Shown here: positions 14,407 to 21,445 of the stretch, in pieces
Layout: each line of letters opens with the position of its first letter
Numbering within the stretch: the first letter of the stretch is position 1
Source: Brevundimonas sp. A19_0
GTDB lineage: Bacteria; Pseudomonadota; Alphaproteobacteria; Caulobacterales; Caulobacteraceae
Assembly (NCBI RefSeq): GCF_017744255.1
Contig: NZ_JAGHQP010000002.1
Span: 248,001-312,000 of the forward strand
DNA: 64,000 nucleotides
Direction: 5' to 3'
The notes under the pieces: generated by a model
What the model saw: only the letters and a program-made list of their open reading frames with translations
Told to the model about the DNA's origin: nothing
Databases searched by the model: none
Program-made: the position numbers and the translations under genes

Positions 14407-14591
14407 CCGCTCCCGCCCCTCCCCAGCTGCAGGGTGTCTCGCTGCATCACGGCAAGATCGACTGCCCGCGCTGCGGCCACCGTCACCTGAACCCCGAAAG
14501 CCTGCGCTGCCTGTGCTCGGCCGAGTTCACGGCCGAGGGCCTCGAGTACTGGCGCAGCCTGCCCTCCCACCAAGCCCTGAGAACTCACTGA
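14403..14591 (+). CDS. Small zinc-ribbon-like early protein
   Basis: The 62-residue protein contains KIDCPRCGHRH and SLRCLCSAEFTAEG, four cysteines in a zinc-ribbon pattern. ATG overlaps the previous stop. Function is unknown. Confidence 0.5.
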   Translation: MTAPAPPQLQGVSLHHGKIDCPRCGHRHLNPESLRCLCSAEFTAEGLEYWRSLPSHQALRTH

Positions 14592-14598
14592 AAGGACC

Positions 14599-14841
14599 AT
14601 GACCATGCGTATCATCCATGACTGGAAGGCCAAGCGCTCGGGCGCGACCATGACGATCGAGGGCATCGACCTCGACGGCGCGCCCGTGAAGGTCCCCGGC
14701 GTCGTGTCGATCGAGGCCGGAACCGTCTGGCCGGTCGCCACGGACCTCGATGGCGCGGAATACGAGCTGCGCCAGAGCCAGTACCGCCCGACCCAGGGCG
14801 CGGCCAACGCGGCCGACGTCCGTGCGCCGATGGTCGCCTGA
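14599..14841 (+). CDS. Small early protein of unknown function
   Basis: The 80-residue protein MTMRIIHDWKAKRSGATMTI is rich in short strands (IDLDGAPVKVPGVVSIEAG, VWPVATDLDGAEYELR). AAGGACC precedes the two possible ATGs at 14599 and 14605. No family is recognised. Confidence 0.5.
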   Translation: MTMRIIHDWKAKRSGATMTIEGIDLDGAPVKVPGVVSIEAGTVWPVATDLDGAEYELRQSQYRPTQGAANAADVRAPMVA

Positions 14842-14842
14842 C

Positions 14843-15034
14843 ATGCTGACCGTCAAACAGCTGAGCGCGCACCTCGAGGCGCTGGCCCTGCCGGACAGTC
14901 CGGTCTTTTTCTCCGGTGAGGACGGCAGGCCCGTCCTGATCATGGGTGGCATTGCCCGCGACCATGCTCAGGCGCCGGGCGGAAAGATCGTCAATCTGGC
15001 ACCCACGAAACTCGACCAGGTCGGAGGCTTCTGA
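14843..15034 (+). CDS. Small early protein of unknown function
   Basis: The 63-residue product MLTVKQLSAHLEALALPDSP starts one base after the previous stop. Its last base is the first of the next ATG. It is strand-rich in the middle (PVFFSGEDGRPVLIMGG). Function is unknown. Confidence 0.5.
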   Translation: MLTVKQLSAHLEALALPDSPVFFSGEDGRPVLIMGGIARDHAQAPGGKIVNLAPTKLDQVGGF

Positions 15035-15309
15035 TGGCTGACGGAACCACATTCGAAGCCTCACCCGACGTGCTGACGTCCACGGCCCAGGGGCGGCTGC
15101 GCTCCCTGGTCGAACGCCTCGAGCGCCTCGAAGAGGACAAGCAGGCCGTGATGGGCGACATGAAGGAGGTCTTCGCCGAAGCCAAGGGCGAGGGCTATGA
15201 CGTCAAGGTGCTGCGCAAGGTGCTGCGCATCCGCAAGCAGGACAAGGCGAAGCGTCAGGAGGAAGAGGCCATCCTCGACCTCTATCTGTCCGCCCTGGGT
15301 GAAGTCTGA
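15034..15309 (+). CDS. GapR-like nucleoid-associated protein (DUF2312)
   Basis: The 91-residue protein has the DUF2312 layout: a long coiled coil (GRLRSLVERLERLEEDKQAV), then MGDMKEVFAEAKGEGYDVKV, and a basic end, VLRIRKQDKAKRQEEEAILD. Caulobacter GapR (about 89 residues) is an essential protein that binds overtwisted AT-rich DNA ahead of forks and stimulates type II topoisomerases. Here the gene sits in a phage early operon, overlapping its neighbours by one base. The copy may support phage replication or interfere with the host GapR. Family membership is clear; the phage role is inference. Confidence 0.85.
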   Translation: MADGTTFEASPDVLTSTAQGRLRSLVERLERLEEDKQAVMGDMKEVFAEAKGEGYDVKVLRKVLRIRKQDKAKRQEEEAILDLYLSALGEV

Positions 15310-15686
15310 TGGCGGCGCCTGCGGCCATCGCCGCCAAGACGGCCGACCGCCTTGCCGAGGCTGCGCAGCTGCTGCTCGATGCCGCGCGCGCGGCGCACGC
15401 CGAGAACCCGGAGTATGTCGTCGGCGAGGAGTACGTTTCCGAGCCTGTAGCACTGGCTGTCCAGGCGTTGTTTCTAGCGGATATCTGGGACCATGGGTCG
15501 CTGGGGGCGAAAGTCGCCCTCGATCCCGTGCGCACCAAGCAGCGCGTGCGCGGCATGGGGTGCGGCGTTGGCATGTGCATCTCTTCCCTCTCGGGTCCCG
15601 CGCAACTCGCTTGCTACCTGGCGTTCGAGAAGGGCCTCAAGGAGGGTGACGCCATGGGCCGCAGCTTCAGAAGGGCTCGCCCATGA
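15309..15686 (+). CDS. Small early protein of unknown function
   Basis: The 125-residue protein begins with an alanine-rich helix (AAIAAKTADRLAEAAQLLLD). It carries a small-residue patch with cysteines, RGMGCGVGMCISSLSGPAQL, and ends in a basic tail. Function is unknown; overlaps of one and four bases tie it to the operon. Confidence 0.5.
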   Translation: MAAPAAIAAKTADRLAEAAQLLLDAARAAHAENPEYVVGEEYVSEPVALAVQALFLADIWDHGSLGAKVALDPVRTKQRVRGMGCGVGMCISSLSGPAQLACYLAFEKGLKEGDAMGRSFRRARP

Positions 15687-15898
15687 GCGCCGTCGCTGAT
15701 CAGATCTGCGCGGACATCCACCGCCGCCTCGAGGGCTCGGGCCTGGCCTTCGCCCTGGTGCTGTGGAAGCCGGGCGAAGCCGACAAGGTGGAATCGGTCG
15801 GCATGTCCGCGCACCCCATCCATCAGGACGAGGCCACCACGGCCCTGCGATGCGTCGCCGACCAGGTCGACACGATCAAGCAGAGGGACCGCCGGTGA
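15683..15898 (+). CDS. Small early protein of unknown function
   Basis: The 71-residue product MSAVADQICADIHRRLEGSG is helical at both ends, with a strand pair (LAFALVLWKPGEADKVESV) between. It overlaps both neighbours by four bases. Confidence 0.5.
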   Translation: MSAVADQICADIHRRLEGSGLAFALVLWKPGEADKVESVGMSAHPIHQDEATTALRCVADQVDTIKQRDRR

Positions 15899-16060
15899 AC
15901 CGCGACAACCGCTTTCCCGAGCCGTCGATCATCCTGCTGATCCTGTTCGGCCTTGTCCTCGGCATCTGGACGCTGTGCACCTTCGCGCGGCCAGACGCTG
16001 ACCTTCCCGCCCCTGTCCGGAGTGCCAGCCAACGAGCCAGCCTCGCGCCTATCCCCTCGC
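15895..16060 (+). CDS. Small single-span membrane protein, 3' end uncertain
   Basis: GTG at 15895 overlaps the previous stop. The protein VNRDNRFPEPSIILLILFGL continues VLGIWTLCTFARPDADLPAP, one clear membrane span. After about residue 50 the frame remains open to 16656, but that part is only a shadow of the J-domain gene read in another frame. The end given is therefore nominal. A -1 shift between 16002 and 16045 would join this membrane anchor to the J-domain protein. Confidence 0.35.
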
Positions 16061-16697
16061 CTGGCCCGCGCATCGGCCGCGCACGGCGCCCTCGGCGCGC
16101 AAGCCGGGTCGATTCAAGCATCAGGGGTCCGCCCGCTATCCGAGCGACATATCCGTCGCCGGCGCGACCGATCGCCTCGACACCGAGATCGAGCTGCTGG
16201 GCGGGCAATACCCGCTCCTGTCGACCAACCTTGAGACGCGCTTGGATGGGCGGCCTCGCTCTGGCCAGGCCGCACCGCATGACCCGGGCGTCTGTGTCTA
16301 TTTCAGCCTCAACGGTCGACCTTACGCCCTTGCCTGCGACACCTATACCAAGGTCGAGCAGAACATCGCCGCACTGGCCGCCCACATCAACGCGACCCGG
16401 GCGATCACCCGACACGGCGTCGCCTCGGCCGAGGACACCCTGCAGGCGTTCAGCGCCCTGCCCCCGCCCGGGGGCGGCGTCCAGACCTCGAACCGCAGCT
16501 GGCGCGAGATCATGGAATTCCCCCCGGACTTCCCCGGCCACCTCGGCCTGTCGGTCGAGGGCATCGAGGGCGCCATCCGTGACCGCTTCCGCAGCCTGTC
16601 GCGCGAGCGGCATCCGGACGCCAAGGGCGGCTCGGCCGAGGCCTTCACCGAACTGACCGCCGCGCGCGATGCGGCCCTTCTGGAGCTCGTCAAATGA
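16022..16697 (+). pseudogene. J-domain (DnaJ-like) phage protein with frame problem at its start
   Basis: The main frame reads AYPLAWPAHRPRTAPSARKP, then RYPSDISVAGATDRLDTEIE, VYFSLNGRPYALACDTYTKV and finally FRSLSRERHPDAKGGSAEAF with the HPD signature of J-domains. Proteins of this layout are common in Caulobacterales and Rhizobiales phages. The frame opens at 16002 but has no ATG, GTG or TTG before the TTG at 16242, which lies about 65 codons inside the conserved part. GTG at 16022 starts VPANEPASR in another frame; removing one C near 16046-16047 would join it to YPLAWPA. A fusion with the upstream membrane protein is the alternative. Confidence 0.6.
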
Positions 16698-16933
16698 CCC
16701 AGCACAACATCGTCGGCAGCGAGGTCGGCGCCAGCCGCCCCCTCGCCTATCTCAGCCGCCTGCCCGAGCGACGGCGGCCGCGTAACCCGGTCGCCTGGCT
16801 GTTCGCCGGCGTGGCCGTCGCCGGGATCGGCCTCGGCCTGGTCGACTCGCTGCTGATCGGTAAGCCGGTGACGATCTTCGTCGCCCTCGCCGTCCTGATC
16901 ATCTGGCGCTTCTGGCCCGAGCGGCGCGGATGA
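16694..16933 (+). CDS. Small two-span membrane protein
   Basis: The 79-residue protein has two membrane segments (VAWLFAGVAVAGIGLGLVDS and VTIFVALAVLIIWRFW) after a polar N-terminus. ATG overlaps the stop of the J-domain gene. Function is unknown. Confidence 0.5.
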   Translation: MTQHNIVGSEVGASRPLAYLSRLPERRRPRNPVAWLFAGVAVAGIGLGLVDSLLIGKPVTIFVALAVLIIWRFWPERRG

Positions 16934-17025
16934 AGCGCCGTCACTTCCTCGGCCTGCTGGCCATCCTTCTCGCGGCCTATGCCCTCGCATGGCTGGCCGC
17001 ATCCATCCTGAACCCCGGAGCCTGA
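16930..17025 (+). CDS. Tiny single-span membrane peptide
   Basis: ATG overlaps the previous stop by four bases. The 31-residue product MKRRHFLGLLAILLAAYALA plus WLAASILNPGA is a positively charged start and one membrane span. Its place in a chain of overlapping genes supports it despite its size. Confidence 0.45.
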   Translation: MKRRHFLGLLAILLAAYALAWLAASILNPGA

Positions 17026-17027
17026 AC

Positions 17028-17450
17028 TTGACCGACACCGCTAAAACCCCGCACCCGATCGACGTCCAGGTCGGCAAGCGCATTGCCCGCCTGCGACTGG
17101 ACCGGGACCTCAATCAGTCGCAGCTGGGCGCCGCAATCGGCGTCACCTTTCAGCAGGTCCAGAAGTACGAAAAGGGCGTCAACCGCGTATCGGCGTCGAA
17201 GCTGGTCATGATCGCCGACTTTTTGAAGGTCGAGGTCCAGGACCTGTTCCCGCCGCGCGAGGACGGCCAGCCCGGCCGCACCGCCGCGCCTTCGGCGATC
17301 GACCAGCTGGCCTCGACCGGCAACGGGCGCGAACTGGCCGGCCTGTTCGTCAGCATGTCGCGCGATCGCCAGCAGTCGCTGGTCAGTGTCGCCCGCGCGA
17401 TCGCCGGGCCCTCGGCCGGGGAAGTGGCGCGCGAACTCGAGGCCGCGTGA
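17028..17450 (+). CDS. XRE-family HTH regulator
   Basis: The 140-residue protein has a Cro/C1-type domain, IDVQVGKRIARLRLDRDLNQ, SQLGAAIGVTFQQVQKYEKG and VNRVSASKLVMIADFLKVEV, followed by a linker and a helical C-terminal region. The QxxxA...GVTFQQVQKYEKG form is typical of alphaproteobacterial XRE regulators. TTG at 17028 is used, with GGAG seven bases upstream. It lies late in the early operon and may control late genes or repress the operon; the target is unknown. Confidence 0.8.
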   Translation: MTDTAKTPHPIDVQVGKRIARLRLDRDLNQSQLGAAIGVTFQQVQKYEKGVNRVSASKLVMIADFLKVEVQDLFPPREDGQPGRTAAPSAIDQLASTGNGRELAGLFVSMSRDRQQSLVSVARAIAGPSAGEVARELEAA

Positions 17451-17962
17451 TGCACGCCTCGACCGGCCGGGCCGACTACGACCAAAGCGTCAATCTCAGG
17501 ACGCTCGAGCCCGGGGAGCCGATCTTCGTCATTCGCGGCCGCGACGCGGTCGGGGCCGAGGCCGTGCGCGCCTGGGCCAATCTGGCGGCGAAGGCCGGCG
17601 CGCCGATCGAGGCCGTCGAGCTGGCCCTGCAGCAGGCCGACCGCCTCGAGGCGTGGCCCGACAAGAAGAAGCCGGACGGGCCGGACCTTACGGAGGGCCA
17701 GCGCAAGCAGCTGCGGTATGAGCACTCGCGCCGCGCATGGGATGGCCGGGCCGTCGTCGAGACTGAGGCAGGGCTGATCGTGGCCCAGCTGGTGCGCCGC
17801 CAGTTCACGGTAGAGCTGCAGGAACTGGTCATCGCGCTAATCCGGCGTCTCCAGAAGGCGAACCTGACGCCGCTCCAGGTCAACGCTGCTCATGCTGTCT
17901 TGTGCGATCTGGCACACTTTGCCGGCGTCGAGTTCAAGGGCTTCATGGAGGCCGCCGACTGA
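17450..17962 (+). CDS. Early operon protein of unknown function
   Basis: The 170-residue protein has an N-terminal part with EPGEPIFVIRGRDAVGAEAV and a helical C-terminal half with ELQELVIALIRRLQKANLTP. ATG shares a base with the previous stop, although GTG at 17447 is also possible. No family is recognised. Confidence 0.5.
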   Translation: MHASTGRADYDQSVNLRTLEPGEPIFVIRGRDAVGAEAVRAWANLAAKAGAPIEAVELALQQADRLEAWPDKKKPDGPDLTEGQRKQLRYEHSRRAWDGRAVVETEAGLIVAQLVRRQFTVELQELVIALIRRLQKANLTPLQVNAAHAVLCDLAHFAGVEFKGFMEAAD

Positions 17963-18312
17963 TGCATGCCGCCGCGGCCGAGGAAATCCGTCTGGGCCAC
18001 GCCGCCAGCGTGGCCGAGACCGCGCTTGCCGTGCGGGGTCAGCGGATGCTCGATGCCGAGGCTTTCCAGCGCATCCTGTGGCGCCACAGGTCCGAGATCG
18101 TGAAAATGATCGATCGGCAGGCCGAGCAGGCCGCCCTGATCGCCGCCCTCACCGAGGCGCTCGCGCCCTTCGCCCGATGCGCCCTGGTGCTGGCCGAGGG
18201 ACAGAACCCGGTCCTGATCAGCCTGCCGGCAGACACGGACACCGGTCGCACCTTCGTCCAGCTCCGCCCGGCCGACTTCCGCCGGGCCGCCGCTTTGGTG
18301 GCCGCAACATGA
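17962..18312 (+). CDS. Early operon protein of unknown function
   Basis: The 116-residue helical protein MHAAAAEEIRLGHAASVAET ends in a strand-rich stretch (ALVLAEGQNPVLISLPADTD). ATG shares one base with the previous stop. Function is unknown. Confidence 0.5.
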   Translation: MHAAAAEEIRLGHAASVAETALAVRGQRMLDAEAFQRILWRHRSEIVKMIDRQAEQAALIAALTEALAPFARCALVLAEGQNPVLISLPADTDTGRTFVQLRPADFRRAAALVAAT

Positions 18313-18524
18313 GCCAGAAGCCCCTCAGCGCGCGCACCCGCACCGCCCTCGCGACCCGCGCGGTCGAGATGGCCATTGCGGGCGGACAGCACCAGGTGAT
18401 CATCGACGAGCATGGCCGCACCCGCATCTTGCCTTTGGGTGTCGATCTCAAGCAGGCTGACGAGGCCGCGCTGGACGCGGAGATTCGCGGACTGCTGGAA
18501 AGCGATGGCGATGCTCGACATTAA
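18309..18524 (+). CDS. Small early operon protein upstream of integrase
   Basis: The 71-residue product MSQKPLSARTRTALATRAVE continues MAIAGGQHQVIIDEHGRTRI. It overlaps the gene before it by four bases and the integrase by 14. Small proteins in this position are sometimes excisionase-like, but no such motif is visible. Confidence 0.5.
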   Translation: MSQKPLSARTRTALATRAVEMAIAGGQHQVIIDEHGRTRILPLGVDLKQADEAALDAEIRGLLESDGDARH

Positions 18525-19542
18525 GGGCGTCCACGTCGTCAAGGCGAAGGGGCGGACCTACGTCTACGCCTGGCGCGGAGGCCCGCGGCTGCTCAGCGAG
18601 CCGGGCACGCCGGAATTCGTGAAGGAGCTGGCGGACCTGGTCGCCGCCCGCACGACTGGTGACCGCACCAAGATTTCCGGCCTGCTCGCCAGCTATCGCG
18701 CGAGCGACGACTGGAAAAACCTGTCCGACAAGACCCGCAAGAACTGGAAGCCGTTTCTGGACCGAATCCAGACCCGGTTCGGCGGGCTCAGCATCGGCGC
18801 CTTCGACCGCCCTCTGATGCGCGTGGCAATCCGGAAGTGGCGGGACGAGATGAAGCACACGCCGCGTCAGGCCGACATGGCCCTGCAGGTGCTGTCCCGG
18901 GTCTTGTCCTTCGGCATTGCCGAGGGGCAGCTGCAGGTCAACGCCTGCACCGGCGTCCCACGCATCTACAGGAGCGACCGCTCGGAGATCATCTGGACCG
19001 ACGACGATATGGCTGCCCTCGCCAAGAAGGCCTCTGCCGAGGTGATGTGGGCGGTTCGACTGGCTGCGATGACCGGACTGCGTAAGAGCGACGTCCTGCG
19101 CCTGGCCTGGACGCACGTCCAGGGCCACTCGATCGAGATCCGCACCGGCAAGAGTGGCGAGCGGAAAACAGCGGTCATTCCGCTCTACAGCTCGCTGCGC
19201 GCCCTCCTGCAGGAGATTCCCAAGCGGGCCACCACAATCCTGACCAGCACGGACAAGGTCAGCTGGAAAACCGGGTTCGACGCCTCCTTCATCAGGGCCA
19301 AGAACGCCGCCGGCGTCGACAAGCACTTCCACGATCTGCGCGGCACCGCTGCGACGAAAATGTTTCTGGCCGGTCTCACCGTGCGCGAGATCGCCGAGAT
19401 CTTCACCTGGTCCGAAGATCACGTCGAGCGGCTGATCAACGTCTACGTCAAGAAGGACGAGCTGCTGCTCGACCGCATCCGGCGCATCGATGAGCTCGAA
19501 AGCAGAACGCCGGGTGTAAAACCGGCTGTAAAACCGTCATGA
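18511..19542 (+). CDS. int: Tyrosine integrase (site-specific recombinase)
   Basis: The 343-residue protein has a SAM-like core-binding region (about residues 55-150) and a catalytic domain with Arg191 (MTGLRKSDVLRLAW), Lys214 (RTGKSGERKT), His274/Arg277 (HFHDLRGTAATK), Trp300 (IFTWSEDHVE) and nucleophile Tyr312 (LINVYVKK). All catalytic positions are present. The ATG at 18511 is chosen over 18505 because GGAAAG is better spaced. The gene is the last of the early operon, and its end lies 18 bases from tRNA-Arg, so it should catalyse recombination at the tRNA 3' end. Confidence 0.93.
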   Translation: MLDIKGVHVVKAKGRTYVYAWRGGPRLLSEPGTPEFVKELADLVAARTTGDRTKISGLLASYRASDDWKNLSDKTRKNWKPFLDRIQTRFGGLSIGAFDRPLMRVAIRKWRDEMKHTPRQADMALQVLSRVLSFGIAEGQLQVNACTGVPRIYRSDRSEIIWTDDDMAALAKKASAEVMWAVRLAAMTGLRKSDVLRLAWTHVQGHSIEIRTGKSGERKTAVIPLYSSLRALLQEIPKRATTILTSTDKVSWKTGFDASFIRAKNAAGVDKHFHDLRGTAATKMFLAGLTVREIAEIFTWSEDHVERLINVYVKKDELLLDRIRRIDELESRTPGVKPAVKPS

Positions 19543-19560
19543 CGAAAACGGCTGAAACCC

Positions 19561-19637
19561 TGGCGCGCCCTGCAGGATTCGAACCTGCGACCGTCCGCTT
19601 AGAAGGCGGGTGCTCTATCCAGCTGAGCTAAGGGCGC
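19561..19637 (-). tRNA. tRNA-Arg (anticodon UCU), prophage attachment site
   Basis: On the minus strand the gene runs from GCGCCCT to AGGGCGC plus discriminator G and an encoded CCA, 77 bases. The acceptor stem pairs fully, the T-loop is GGTTCGAATCC and the anticodon loop is CTTCTAA, giving UCU (AGA/AGG codons). Its 3' end faces the prophage integrase, so the 3' half is the likely attachment core, with the other copy expected at the far prophage end outside this window. Confidence 0.95.
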
Positions 19638-19664
19638 CCGGGTCGCGGTCAGTCCGGTAAACGC

Positions 19665-19970
19665 TCAGTGCGTCCAGGGCTGTTTGCGGTTGGGGGCAAA
19701 GTTGTCGGCATAGGCCTTGAGGATCAGCGGCGCCTCGCGCGGTTCCTGCAGGCGGAAGGGGATGCCGTGCCGGTCGGCATAGGCGATGGCCTCTTCCTGG
19801 GTGTCGAAGGTCAGCCGCACCTGGCCGTTCATGTCGGTCGAGCCGGTCCAGCCCATCAGCGGATCGATGAAGCGCGCCGACTGGGGCATGAATTCCAGCA
19901 CCCACGCCGCCGTCTTGGCCTTGCCCGACTGCATGGCGGTTTTCGCCGGTCTGTAGATACGCGCCAACAT
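19665..19970 (-). CDS. Complex I accessory subunit, NDUFS4-like
   Basis: The 101-residue protein MLARIYRPAKTAMQSGKAKT, FIDPLMGWTGSTDMNGQVRL, DTQEEAIAYADRHGIPFRLQ matches the ETC complex I conserved-region family, alphaproteobacterial homologues of mitochondrial NDUFS4 (18 kDa). These bind the peripheral arm of NADH:ubiquinone oxidoreductase and aid its stability. The ATG at 19970 follows CGAGG. It is the first chromosomal gene beyond the prophage and stands alone, far from any nuo genes. Confidence 0.88.
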   Translation of the reverse strand: MLARIYRPAKTAMQSGKAKTAAWVLEFMPQSARFIDPLMGWTGSTDMNGQVRLTFDTQEEAIAYADRHGIPFRLQEPREAPLILKAYADNFAPNRKQPWTH

Positions 19971-20097
19971 GTCTGCCTCGGTATGCGGATCGGGCACCCG
20001 CGTGCCCGTGTGGTCGGTCCATTTAGCGAGCAGCGCGCCGCCGGTCCAGCGCGCCCGCCTAAACCGCTCCTTAAGGCGGGCAACGGAAGGTCCGTCC

Positions 20098-21441
20098 GTG
20101 TCCAGAGCGCGACCCGATTCGGTGCCCGGCGCGGGGGCTGACCCCCTGCCCGCCCCGCCCCTGTGGGAACAGGTGGCGGCCGGATTCGTGATTGTCATGC
20201 TGACCGGCGCCCTGATCGGCCCGGTCTTTGCGCCGGATCAGGGCGAGACCCCGATCCTTCGCCTGATCTGGCTACCCGTCTATGCGGTGACGCTGGGCCT
20301 GATCCTGAACCGCGCGGGGCGGATGTTCGCGGCCTGGCCGGCTTGGCTGATTCTGGGTCTGCTGACCCTGCTGGCGCTTGCCTCGCGCTACTGGTCCATC
20401 GACCCGGCGGTGACCGACCGGCGCGTCATTGCCCTGTTCATGACCAGCGCCTTCGCCATCTATCTCGGTGCCGCCTTCACAGGCGCCCAACTACCCCGCC
20501 TGCTGATGCACACCGGCGTGGTGATGGCGGTGGGCAGTCTGGTGATGGTGCTGGCCTTCCCCTCGATCGGCATCCACCAGTTCGACAACGCCGGCCTGTG
20601 GCGCGGCCTCTGGTACGAGAAGAACCAGATGGGCATCGTCATGGTGGCCAGCTCCATCGCCGCCGCCGCCGTGCTGGCCAGCCCCGGTCAGGCCGGGCGC
20701 TCGCCCTGGCCGGCCCTGTTCACCCTCCTGCTGTGCGTCTTCCTGACGCTGGCCACCCAGTCCAAGACGTCGCTGCTGTGCCTGCTGCTCGGCCTTGGCG
20801 TCATCGCCGGACTGTGGGCCATGCGGCGCGGCGGCCCGGCGCTGTCGGTCGTGCTGGTCTGGGGCGCGATCACCTGTGCGGGGGTCGGCCTGCTGGTCTG
20901 GCAGCAGAACTCGGCCCTGATCCTCGAGGCGCTCGGCAAGGATCCGTCCCTGACCGGCCGGACCGACATCTGGGAAAGCCTGATGCGGCGCGTCGCCGAG
21001 CGTCCGTGGACCGGCTATGGCTACAGCGCCTTCTGGGGCAAGGAGTCCGTCCCCGCCCACTATGTGCGGCTGGAGACCGGCTGGCTGGTGCCGTCGGCGC
21101 ACAACGGCTGGATCGACCTGCTGGTCCAGGTCGGCTGGCCGGGCGCGATCATGGTGGGGCTGGCGATGTTGATCACCCTGATCGCACTGATCGTGCGGCT
21201 GGGCGGACAGGGCTTTCGTGAGGGCGGCTTTTCCCTGGCCTATCTGATGGTGTTCGCGGTCCTCAGCGCGTCCGAAAGCGTCCTGCTCAGCCACGCCAAC
21301 CTGCCCTGGGCGCTGTTCCTGGCCCTCACGGCGCGCGCGCTGACCCCCGACCCGCTGCCGCGCCGCCACAGGGTGACGGTTCCGCTTGCCCGACGACGCG
21401 AGGGGGCCTACCTGACCTCCCCTCGAATCGTTTCAAACTGA
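20098..21441 (+). CDS. O-antigen ligase / polymerase-like membrane protein (ExoQ type)
   Basis: The 447-residue protein has about eleven membrane segments and the Wzy/WaaL-type periplasmic loop with GLWRGLWYEKNQMGIVMV, QSKTSLLCL, DPSLTGRTDIWESLMRR, PWTGYGYSAFWG and PSAHNGWIDLLVQVGWPG. The family joins or polymerises surface polysaccharides at the outer face of the inner membrane. GTG at 20098 is chosen for GGAAGG seven bases upstream. It stands alone on the plus strand, five bases before parE. Substrate cannot be told from sequence; holdfast or exopolysaccharide is possible. Confidence 0.8.
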   Translation: MSRARPDSVPGAGADPLPAPPLWEQVAAGFVIVMLTGALIGPVFAPDQGETPILRLIWLPVYAVTLGLILNRAGRMFAAWPAWLILGLLTLLALASRYWSIDPAVTDRRVIALFMTSAFAIYLGAAFTGAQLPRLLMHTGVVMAVGSLVMVLAFPSIGIHQFDNAGLWRGLWYEKNQMGIVMVASSIAAAAVLASPGQAGRSPWPALFTLLLCVFLTLATQSKTSLLCLLLGLGVIAGLWAMRRGGPALSVVLVWGAITCAGVGLLVWQQNSALILEALGKDPSLTGRTDIWESLMRRVAERPWTGYGYSAFWGKESVPAHYVRLETGWLVPSAHNGWIDLLVQVGWPGAIMVGLAMLITLIALIVRLGGQGFREGGFSLAYLMVFAVLSASESVLLSHANLPWALFLALTARALTPDPLPRRHRVTVPLARRREGAYLTSPRIVSN

Positions 21442-21445
21442 GGTC

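Larger units (their letters stand above)
1..19560. mobile_element. P2-like prophage, right-hand part
   Basis: The stretch carries P2-type virion genes (capsid, scaffold, terminase, portal) in the divergent P2 order, then phage DNA methyltransferases, repressor-type HTH proteins, a long early operon of tiny genes and a tyrosine integrase. The integrase ends 18 bases from the 3' end of a tRNA-Arg gene, the usual arrangement for integration into a tRNA. Everything to the right is housekeeping chromosome. The left boundary is outside the window, so tail, baseplate and lysis genes and the other att site cannot be seen. Frame problems in dam and the J-domain gene raise the possibility of decay. Prophage identity is strongly supported; whether it is inducible is unknown. 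Confidence 0.95.

Noticed and set aside
15763..16656. 297-codon frame through the membrane peptide and J-domain region
   Set aside because: After about residue 95 it is a Ser/Arg/Pro-rich shadow of the J-domain frame; only the early membrane span is retained as a feature.
19542..19640. tRNA-Arg as part of the prophage cargo
   Set aside because: It is a complete host tRNA gene with encoded CCA whose 3' end faces the integrase, so it is the target site rather than phage cargo.
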